Assembly (NCBI GenBank): GCA_024760905.1
Contig: CM045733.1
Span: 33,081,001-33,145,000 of the forward strand
Length of the DNA: 64,000 nucleotides
Direction of reading: 5' to 3'
From: Plotosus lineatus
Taxonomy: Eukaryota; Chordata; Actinopteri; Siluriformes; Plotosidae
In this document: positions 57,801 through 64,000 of the stretch, piece by piece
How positions within the stretch are numbered: the first letter of the stretch is position 1
Layout of the letters: each line of letters starts with the position of its first letter
The notes under the pieces: generated by a model
What the model was told of the DNA's origin: nothing
Seen by the model: the letters and a program-made list of their open reading frames with translations, nothing else
Databases searched by the model: none
Program-made: the position numbers and the translations under genes

Positions 57801-58098
57801 CGAATCTCTCTTAACCCCTCTCAGAAAGACTATGTCAAGGTACAGGATCATTTTAACAAGACTATGACGGCATTTAGTATTCTGACCATTGAACGTGTCC
57901 AGAACAGGGAATTATGGGAGAAGTTTCAGTTGTAAGTAAGAATCTATGCAGAATTTAGTCAATCGCTCCTTAAGGTTGATGCTCTGTTGTAAAATCATTT
58001 TAATTTGTTGTTGTTCGAATGTTCGCTCAGTCGACGAACTACATCCTCCTCTTTTCAAGTGTCACGTTAATGGATAGGCAGTAATGTCATGGTCTTGG

Positions 58099-58148
<50 letters not shown>

Positions 58149-58498
58149 TCCCCCTCTCTCTCCTTCTCACATTCTGTTAAACGCACAAATGGGAGCTCAG
58201 GTATAGAGTACAGTCTGCCCCCTGCTTACGAAATTAATCCATTCCAGCGCCTGTTTCGTAACGCGGTAGTTGCGTCAGTAGGGGGTCACATTTTACATGT
58301 TAAACGCCTGATTCATTTCAAGGCTCCCAAAACTACCCCATAAACCCTTTAAAAATGATAAAAGTACACCAATTTTGTATGAAATATGTGTTAAAAGTAA
58401 AAGAAAATTATTTATTAAACCATTTAAACATTTTATTAGCATATTAAACCATTTTATTAACATATTTATTAATTAAACCATTATTAAACATTTTTTAT

Positions 58499-58540
<42 letters not shown>

Positions 58541-58573
58541 CTCTCTCTATCTCTCTCACTCTCTCTCTCTCTC

Positions 58574-58614
<41 letters not shown>

Positions 58615-58615
58615 T

Positions 58616-58650
<35 letters not shown>

Positions 58651-61600
58651 ACAGCGCGTATTTATTGTATACACATTAAATGTTTTTTGTGGTTGTGGAG
58701 CTGCAGCCATGCCCACAAGTAGGAAGGCATTTTAAGACGTGGAATTCAAAGCTCATTCCCTGCTTGACAGATCGGAGGTCCAAACTCAACTTTAACTTAA
58801 TTCCTTGCGGGATCGGAGGTCCACATTTCTTAAACATTTACTGAATTAAACAACTTAAAAAACTAAACTAAAGAGTTAAGCTTCCTTCTGTCTCTCTCTC
58901 TCTCTCTCTCGCTCTCTCTCTCTCTCTCACAACACACATGTGCGCACGCACGCACGCGCGCACGCACACACTCTCTGACGGAACAATTCTATTTAAATGT
59001 TTAAATGGACAGGATGTTTTATTTAAAGGGGAATTACAGTACCTGTTTGAAAGATCAGAGGTTCTGGTTCAATATTAACTTCCTTCCTTGCGAGATCAGA
59101 GACCTTTTTCCATGAAGCACTCTGCTCATGCTACTTCTGCTTCAATATCGTGCCGAACTAATCGCCTCCGTCACTGTATTTCCACTTTAAGGTCTTCTTC
59201 TGGTTCAATATTGTCCCGATTGTAGAGGGGTTTCGGCGATAATGGACTATGACGCTACATGATCAATCTCAAAACAAGCCAACAGCCAACTCTCTTTGTG
59301 ACAAACAGGAAGTATGGTACAGGAAGTTTGCTGCGTCATCCCTCCTAGCCAATGGGAGGCCAGCGGGGCGGGATGTTGGGAGACAGCCAGTGAGAGAGCA
59401 ACTCGCACATCGTGTGAAATTTTGATTGGCGCGTTTGAATTTTGAATAGCGCATCTGGCGCTTTTCGTAAGAGGAGGTTGTTTTCGTATCCCAGGGAAGA
59501 AAAATTAAGAAAATGTTTTACGTAACCCGGGATTTTCGTACCCAGGGGGTTTTGTAAGTCGGGGGCCGACTGTATATGAATAGCAAAGGATGTAGCACTA
59601 AATACGTACATTCATTCATTGACCAAACCACTTAATCCTTATACTGTTGCAGTAGGGATGGAGCCTATCTTAATCGACTGTGGGTATATCCTTTTTCAAG
59701 CTATTCAAAGTTGGCAGGTATGCAGGTCAACTGAGCTGAACTTTCATGTGAGCAATTTGAGCAATTATCAATCAGAGCTAAAAGATAACATCGATTGACA
59801 AATGCCACACAATACTGACTTTGTGTAAAAAAAAAAGGTGATTTCACATGTAGTTTAGTGGAAAAGTGCCTTTTAAAAGTTAAATTCTGGTTTCATCAGC
59901 CAATCATACAAGACATAATTTACAGCAACCATTAGTTTTTTTATGTTATGAACTTTCTTCTAACTTCATTCTGCAGCTTGACTGTTGTTATATTTTATTC
60001 AAAGAAAAAGGGAGCAGATGAAAAAAACAAACAGTGACAAAAAATATGGTGAAGCAGAGCGATTGCTATTCCATAGTACCAGCACCCAGAATGTTGATGC
60101 CATATGTCATCAGAACTTTGACATGAGGGAATCCAGACCAAATGGAGCAATATATGGACAAGGTTAGTGATTTAATTTCTTGGTTTTAATCCACCTGCTG
60201 TTTAATTAAGTGGCATTTGGTTTCATGTAAAGAAACAGACAAGCACCATACAGTTGGGAAGAATCAGAATAAAGGGGTTTCAAGAAATCCAAACATAGAT
60301 GTGGCGTTCGAAGTAGGACCTGATGCCCGGTTACTTTGTCTGTTTCTCTACACAAACCCAATGTTGCATTAAAGGTAATGGCTTTGGGTTTTTGACCATA
60401 AAAAGTCAGGGGAGTGTGTTAAAGCCCAGCACACACAGGAGATTTGGATTGCCTGAAACTGGAGACGGAAAAAATCTCATCTGTGGGGATGAGGAAATGG
60501 ACATTTTATCACCAACAATAAGCACCAAAGGTTTTGCCATGTTTCATTTCAAGCACCTCGAGATCCAGATGCCAGCAACTGAAGTTTCTTGTAAACTAGA
60601 TATTCAGTTCTTCAACCAGGTCAGGGTGAACCAATCAGAACCAGGACACAAATCAAGAAACGCTACAAAATGGTGGCTCTGCTTGAAAACAACTGGTGCT
60701 TCTTTACACGGTGAAAATGCCAAAACACCTCATGATCTTTAAATCACAGCTCATTTATCAAGCTATTGTATCCAGCCATACTGTTTCAGCTCACCACCCA
60801 TGGCCTTGTCCACTGTAGTCCTGCAACAGTCAAAAAATATAATTCTAACCTTGGACTTGGATATGTTGATTTTATCACATGACTGTACTATTTCATTCAT
60901 GTGACTGTGTCATGTGACTTCAATGCAAACTGAAATTGCTTCTGTAAAGATGAAATTGACCATCAACAGAATTGCCAGTTTCAGGCCACCTGATTCGCCT
61001 GTGTGTGTTGGGCTTAAATGAAATACTTGGCTGTACTGTATATGTTGGCTTCATATTGATTCTATCTTCTCCAGTCATAGCAAAGAGCTGTACAAATTGT
61101 GATACTAATTGATTCACAACAGCAAAATAGGAAGAAAAGTAAAGGTTCTCAGAGGTTATTAAGCAACACTCATATTCAACTTCTTCTTCGGAATCACTGC
61201 AGCAGGTGATTTTTCTCCATCATATGCTGCATTCATCTCCATCACACCAATCTCCTGCATGTCCTTCCTCACAACATCCATAAATATCTGTGTTAGCTTT
61301 CCTCTTTTCCTCCTTCCAGGTACTTCTATCCTCAAGGTTTCTCTATAACAACACTGTACCAATCATCTCAATTTGGCGTCTCTCACTTTATCTTTAAAAA
61401 ATTCTATCCGTGCGGTCCCTATGCGGTCCACCTTGCCTGCACTCTCTTCTTCACTTGTATACCATACTCTCTCTCCCACTTGGACTTTAAGGTATAAATA
61501 ATCCTAGAACAGGATCAGAGTCAGACCATTTTATATTCCACTACACCAGGGGTCTCCAATCTTATCCACAAAGGACCGGTGTGGGTGCAGGTTTTCACTT

Positions 61601-62276
61601 CAACCAAACATTAGCCACACCTTCCACCTGTTTCAATCACTGATCATCAAAATAAAATAAAAAAAAAACTAGATTGGACATTACTGTTTCAATTCTGAAG
61701 TGGAGCCACCATGGTGAGATCACCTTGCTTTAAGACTTAAAGCAAGGTGATCTCACCAAGATGGCCCCACTCCAGAGTTGAAACGTGGATGTAGAATCTA
61801 GTTTTTTCTTTCTTTCTTTCTTTCTTTTTTCTTTTGATGACCAGTGATTGAAACTGGTGGAATGTGTGGCTACTGTTTGGTTGAAGTGAAAACCTGCACC
61901 CACACCGGTCCTCTGTGGATAAGATTGGAGACCCGAGCACTACACTGTCAAAGTATGTTTGCAAATGGCTGAAAAAATTACTTGTTTTGAAAATATAATG
62001 ATTTCAGTTATTTGATCACTTACAGGAGGTTATTTTGCGAGGAATGCCAGTTATTGTCATGATTCCACAAATCGCTTTGGTGAAAAATCCATGTTTGCAT
62101 GCAGAGTGTTGGTTGGACAGTACACAAAAGGGCAACGCCATTACCGCAGCCCTCCAGCCAAAGATCCAGCAGGAAATCTTTATGACAGTTGTGTAAATGA
62201 TGTACGTGAACCCACCATTTATATAGTGTTTGAGCTGTCCCAGGTTTATCCAGAATTTCTGATTACCTATTACTAG
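44685..62276 (+). CDS. parp12: PARP12/ZAP-like mono-ADP-ribosyltransferase, gene 2 (complete)
   Basis: Twelve exons: 44685-44947, 45738-45873, 47930-48272, 48406-48453, 52664-52790, 56731-56896, 57118-57250, 57334-57427, 57607-57685, 57801-57931, 60005-60162 and 62026-62276. They total 1,929 nt, a 642-residue protein, somewhat shorter than mammalian PARP12. The start has G at -3 and +4. Residues 1-65 look like the winged-helix start of the ZAP/PARP12 family, about 68-275 hold five Cys/His clusters, about 270-437 the two WWE modules, and about 455-642 the PARP domain. The triad is His530, Tyr562 and Ile624. His530 is followed by Ser-Thr, not the usual Gly-Thr. The protein ends in YPEFLITYY with no tail. 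The gene lies about 17.8 kb downstream of gene 1 on the same strand with matching introns, so a tandem duplication is inferred. Interferon inducibility is likely for the family but not shown here. Confidence 0.92.
45037..45397. repeat. (GGAT)n-type minisatellite
   Basis: About 360 bp of GGATGGAT with GTGTGGGT and GGTAGAT variants in gene 2 intron 1. The long open frames across it are repeat artefacts. Confidence 0.95.
45927..46237 (-). mobile_element. SINE-1, tail-B form, decayed
   Basis: Minus-strand head at 46237 (GGGGTAGTGGTAGCCTAGTG), core and tail B near 45930. Part of the core-tail junction is deleted. Confidence 0.75.
46495..46790 (+). mobile_element. SINE-2 copy, decayed
   Basis: Contains GGAGTTTGCATGTTCTCCCC, GGTGCTTGGGTTTCC and a tail-A type end (CCTGCAATGGCTTGGTGAAC to TTGGGAAATGAGAG). 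The head near 46500-46540 is rearranged. Confidence 0.6.
46974..47280 (-). mobile_element. SINE-1, tail-A form, decayed
   Basis: Minus strand: tail A begins at 46974 (TTCATTCATTTTCTGAACTA in plus orientation), then core and a partial head broken by a run of G near 47198-47218. Confidence 0.7.
47389..47700 (+). mobile_element. tRNA-derived SINE, fourth family
   Basis: GGGGCCGATAGCGTAGTGAA (A box) and GTTGTGTGTTCAAATCCCCG (B box) are followed by GGCAAGGTCTCAGC. A tail (CTCGCGTCTCATCCAGGAGG, then GGGGATAAGCACCGGCCTGA) resembles common teleost SINEs. Single copy here. Confidence 0.7.
48785..49290 (-). mobile_element. LINE C-terminal fragment (third type)
   Basis: The minus strand reads [20 protein letters not shown] and following text of the LINE whose C-terminus has QLRWFGH-type motifs. 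It is homologous to 52838-53345. It directly abuts the 5' leader of the same element type in opposite orientation. Confidence 0.6.
49295..49765 (+). mobile_element. LINE 5' leader fragment, inverted relative to its neighbour
   Basis: TTTGAATCGCCACCTTACCG, GTGGTGGAAGGATTTG, CCTAGGAGCTATGTTGTCAG and CCATGGAGCCCTACCAGG are the leader of a widespread fish LINE, ending at GTAACATGGAATGCAG where the endonuclease would begin. Confidence 0.5.
50022..50688. mobile_element. Family D element, partial copy
   Basis: Runs from TTCATGAATTAACTATCTGC to GGAGCGTCTG, one terminal repeat only. Matches 15010-15620 in reverse and 1330-1870 directly. Confidence 0.7.
51611..52080. mobile_element. hAT-type MITE, 470 bp
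   Basis: Ends CAGGGGTCCCCAAC and GGGGACCGCCTG are imperfect inverted repeats. A perfect 8-bp duplication TCTTAAAG flanks it (51603-51610 and 52081-52088). A short TG run lies inside. Confidence 0.88.
52142..52488 (+). mobile_element. SINE-1, tail-A form
   Basis: Head GGGGCAGTGGTGGTCTAGTG, B box GGTTTGAGTCCC, core, tail A ending AATGAACTGATG. ACACAAATA occurs on both sides as a short duplication. Confidence 0.85.
52838..53345 (-). mobile_element. LINE C-terminal fragment (third type)
   Basis: Minus-strand text such as [19 protein letters not shown] and [20 protein letters not shown] is the frameshifted C-terminal region of the same LINE type as at 48785. It starts just after gene 2 exon 5. 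Confidence 0.6.
53516..54006 (-). repeat. Possible LTR (solo or with a short internal remnant), minus strand
   Basis: In minus orientation the segment runs TGTGAGATTTTT to CCTCTACA and has AATAAA near its 3' end (plus-strand TTTATTTACC at 53573). TTTGGTGGCGCACAACA, which could be a primer-binding region, follows. No second LTR was found. Bases 53346-53515 may be internal leader. Confidence 0.4.
54060..54165 (-). mobile_element. SINE tail-A fragment
   Basis: ATTCATTTTCTAAACCACTT to AGGGCGAGGTGCATCCTG is the reverse complement of tail A without a head. Confidence 0.6.
54274..54617 (+). mobile_element. SINE-1, tail-A form
   Basis: Head GGCAGTGATGGCCTAGTGGT with an insertion (ACAGAAGG), B box GGTTCGAGTCCC, core and tail A ending ACGAACTGATC. 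Confidence 0.85.
54735..54815. repeat. (AT)n/(TG)n microsatellite
   Basis: Short TA repeats followed by about 25 TG units in gene 2 intron 5. Confidence 0.95.
55077..56588 (-). mobile_element. Tc1/mariner-like element with a LINE inserted
   Basis: Inverted ends CTGACAGATATTAAAAACTT and AAGTTTTTAATGTCTGTCAG bracket the element. The minus strand near 55380-55500 encodes [20 protein letters not shown], a Tc1-type helix-turn-helix, then [15 protein letters not shown]. Stops interrupt it. The interior is split by an L2-like LINE at about 55593-56505. Confidence 0.65.
55593..56505 (+). mobile_element. L2-like LINE, 5'-truncated
   Basis: 186 open codons read [20 protein letters not shown], a [20 protein letters not shown] region and [19 protein letters not shown], the C-terminal part of a fish L2/Maui-type reverse transcriptase. 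A short 3' UTR ends in TCTTA repeats, a known LINE 3' terminus style. The open frame suggests a fairly recent insertion. Confidence 0.75.
58107..58160. repeat. (TC)n microsatellite
   Basis: Long pyrimidine TC run in gene 2 intron 10, just before the family B element. Further CA and TC runs lie at 58501-58648 and 58892-58970 inside it. Confidence 0.9.
58211..59572. mobile_element. Family B TIR element, copy 2
   Basis: CAGTCTGCCCCCTGCTTACG and TAAGTCGGGGGCCGACTG are inverted ends flanked by TA. The internal CCAATGGGAGGCCAGCGGGG block matches copy 1 at 6465-7390. No transposase frame; 1.36 kb. Confidence 0.75.
59607..59700 (-). mobile_element. SINE tail-A-like fragment
   Basis: CATTCATTGACCAAACCACTTAATCC followed by GGATGGAGCCTATCTTAATC is a very decayed reverse tail A. 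The sequence from 59701 to 60004 shows nothing else. Confidence 0.4.
60005..60162 (+). CDS. parp12: Gene 2 exon 11: catalytic His exon with H-S-T
   Basis: Encodes KREQMKKTN, then [21 protein letters not shown] and YGQG. The catalytic His530 codon is at 60072-60074 and Ser531 (AGT) at 60075-60077 replaces the Gly found in gene 1 and most PARPs. The acceptor (tattcaaag|a) is weak in pyrimidines but keeps the frame and the alignment with gene 1. Confidence 0.85.
60419..61017. mobile_element. Unclassified TIR element with TTAA flanks
   Basis: Imperfect inverted ends of about 40 bp (left AGCCCAGCACACACAGGAG, right CGCCTGTGTGTGTTGGGCT) are bounded by TTAA at 60419-60422 and 61014-61017, as in piggyBac- or Kolobok-type insertions. 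A 139-codon plus frame (60323-60742) overlaps its left half but matches nothing I know. Confidence 0.55.
61185..61480 (-). mobile_element. Diverged LINE C-terminal fragment
   Basis: Minus strand reads [20 protein letters not shown] and [20 protein letters not shown], a distant relative of the LINE-B C-terminus ([20 protein letters not shown]). It is heavily decayed. Confidence 0.6.
61547..61937. mobile_element. Palindromic hAT-type MITE, 391 bp
   Basis: The left half (CAGGGGTCTCCAATCTTATC) is the reverse complement of the right half (GATAAGATTGGAGACCCGAG) almost across its length. A perfect 8-bp duplication CACTACAC flanks it (61539-61546 and 61938-61945). It sits about 90 bp upstream of the gene 2 last exon. 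Confidence 0.88.
62026..62276 (+). CDS. parp12: Gene 2 last exon: catalytic Tyr and Ile, ends at the domain border
   Basis: Begins [13 protein letters not shown] (Tyr562), contains [10 protein letters not shown] and [19 protein letters not shown] (Ile624), and stops at TAG two Tyr residues later. No prenylation box is present. Possible polyadenylation signals lie farther downstream (for example aataaa near 63361). Confidence 0.9.
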
Positions 62277-63880
62277 TTTTCCTAAAGATTGTAAGAAATA
62301 TGTAGTGCAATCACACAGCAAAAGTTAGTCAATTTTTGGATATTTTTGGTAATGAATGTGATCAAGCCAAATTGCAAGTGTGGTAAGCAGAAGCTCATCT
62401 TCAAAAGCAAGCAATCTTTTTATACTACTGTACTTTTACCAGAGTATTCAACTGAAGCCACTTTGGACTTTCAAGAAGATGATATAGAAAGCTGAGATGT
62501 CGTTCTTGTGCCTGTGATAAGTCTTCATTTCAAGCCAATTCAGGGTGTAGCTTCAGTTTGCTCCAATTCAGATAATTTCTTCATCAATGTTAAATCTAGC
62601 ATAATAAATAACACCACTCAGTCCAATATTGCTGAACATCAACTAGAGACTTTGACCGTGTGCACCTCAAGTTAGATACTGACAGGTCTCAAAGATCCCG
62701 AAGGCAGCTCACCTGGGCTAAGCCAAGCTTAATAGAATGAAGTACTGTTCATATTATAAGCGTATTGTAGCCCAAACCAAGAATTAATCGCTTCACAAAA
62801 ATCGCAGTGCTCAAATCCAGATTGACTCTCAGCTCACCACTGTTCCAATCCACTCTTAGCTCTGTCAAGTTTTACAGCAAGGGTGAGAAATCTCAGCTCT
62901 GATGTTTCTTCTGCGAGCAGACATTCAGCAAAACAAAGCTAAATCTCGGTGATGCGCAGAGCCAGTTGCTCTTCAGGTAACAAGACGTCTCGCTCTTGTG
63001 ACGCCTTTTCAAGTTCTGCGGTTCCCTTTTATAAAACACAGTCATCTGCTCATGTCAAAACACAAACTCCTCCAAAAAGCATAAGTACCCTTAACAAGCA
63101 TCAAAGCACGGAAACATCTTACAAAGTAAAAGTGAACAGAAAAACTTGAGTGTGTGGTGGCTTCATTTAATTGCTTGCTTTAAAATTTAATAGGCCCATT
63201 CATGTCTAAAATTATATTTCTTTTTAAGTCAATAGTTAGATTGTAGTATTTAATTGAAGTTAAAACATTTGTTTCATTCTATACAAGCAATGATTTCAGA
63301 CTGTGCAAGTCATCTTAATCTCCCATAATTGCTGTTCTTCATGCCTTGTATGAAAACATGAATAAACTCTTATCAAACACTCTATCAATCTACTTAAATA
63401 AAAGATTCTGGGCAAATTCTTGAAGTTCCTGTTCTTGTCTCTGAAAGTCACCCATACGTTTTGTTTGGTTACATCTTCTTTATTTGTCCAACCTCTTTTC
63501 ATCCATTAAACCCGCGCTTGTGTTTTACATGGTTTAATATCTGAAACAACCAAGATGTACTTTTTTCAATTTTCTTCATACCCGCAGAATATGGGCTACC
63601 ACATAGGAGTTGAAGGCACAATATATGAAATTACCCTGGATTTGTATGTCTTTAATAACTCTGCCCAAAACAGAGTTTGATGGAGGTACTTTAATCTCTG
63701 GCATTTGTGAGGCAGTTTGTCCTTGAAGCAAAATTCTGGTCATATCCTGCACATATTTTTCCCAAACGTAGTGGGGACACTACCTTACCGGAGTCCCAGA
63801 GATGGGCAGAGATCGGAATATCAAGGTTTTCCAAGTTAAAAATAAAATCGATATTGCTTATACAGGTTCTCATATACTTA
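62277..63880 (+). other. Gene 2 3' UTR and flank
   Basis: No exon or repeat was recognised. A 66-codon frame at 62949-63149 is Ser/Lys/Thr-rich without a domain. AATAAAC near 63361 could be the polyadenylation signal. Confidence 0.4.
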
Positions 63881-63881
63881 C

Positions 63882-63987
63882 AACGTATGCAACTAATGAC
63901 TGACCGACTTTCTGACCACATCCAGCTGTTGGCCAGCAGCGGGGCATTCCGGCTCACAGCTAACAGACCCCTGTGCGCAAAGCTCAT
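63882..63987 (-). CDS. Candidate first coding exon of an unidentified minus-strand gene
   Basis: On the minus strand an ATG at 63987 opens 35 codons (MSFAHRGLLAVSRN, then ANSWMWSESRS). They run into a strong donor, T|GTAAGTAT, at 63881. The N-terminus is rich in Arg, Ser, Ala and Leu with few acidic residues, like a mitochondrial targeting peptide. No acceptor or second exon was identified in the window and I do not recognise the protein. The reading frame also stays open past the donor to 63691. This could equally be chance. Confidence 0.3.
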
Positions 63988-64000
63988 TGTTAGCAGCGGT

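Noticed and set aside
62949..63149. C-terminal tail exon of gene 2 equivalent to that of gene 1
   Set aside because: The Ser/Lys-rich frame has no matching acceptor, no similarity to the gene 1 tail and no CaaX end; gene 2 stops in frame at 62276.
63560..63860. Small nuclear RNA gene near the right end
   Set aside because: CAGGTAAG-like fragments suggested one, but no conserved snRNA block or fold could be followed.

Overview
This is a teleost fish genomic window. Its backbone is two tandem, same-strand, intron-rich copies of an interferon-type antiviral PARP gene (the PARP12 / zinc-finger antiviral protein family). The fish assignment rests on the gene content and on the repeats: L2 LINEs with the typical teleost 3' end, RTE-like LINEs, several tRNA-derived SINEs, hAT and Tc1/pogo-type elements, and long CA/TG, AT and GGAT microsatellites. 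I cannot name the species.

Gene 1 occupies about 2.2-26.9 kb; its first coding exon is not in the window. Gene 2 is complete at 44,685-62,276 (12 exons, 642 residues). I placed every splice site by hand. The reading frame stays open throughout both genes, all eleven introns sit at equivalent positions and phases, and several exons have identical lengths (136, 127, 79 and 131 nt). Both proteins carry an N-terminal CCCH zinc-finger array, two WWE modules and a C-terminal ADP-ribosyltransferase domain with an H-Y-I triad, expected for a mono-ADP-ribosyltransferase. They differ at their ends. Gene 1 adds an 81-residue Ser/Pro/Tyr-rich tail ending in a CaaX box (CVIC), whereas gene 2 stops directly after the catalytic domain. 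Gene 2 also replaces the usual H-G-T motif by H-S-T.

The introns and the intergenic space are packed with mobile elements. Gene 1 introns hold a degraded L2 LINE, TIR elements with TA target duplications, and three copies of one RTE-like LINE, two of them with clean target duplications. The intergenic block (28-44.3 kb) is a nested stack: a SINE broken by a decayed Ty3/Gypsy element, itself broken by a LINE fragment, three SINEs and a young endogenous retrovirus (32,858-39,365). The retrovirus has nearly identical LTRs, a 5-bp target duplication, a tRNA-Trp primer site, a largely preserved pol, and gag and env reduced by deletions. Gene 2 introns hold more SINEs, LINE fragments, hAT-type MITEs, a possible solo LTR and a Tc1-like relic.

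One SINE family (called SINE-1 here) occurs with two different 3' tails. Tail B matches the 3' end of the resident RTE-like LINE. Tail A is shared with a second SINE family (SINE-2). At the right edge a minus-strand ATG followed by a good splice donor may be the first exon of a further gene.
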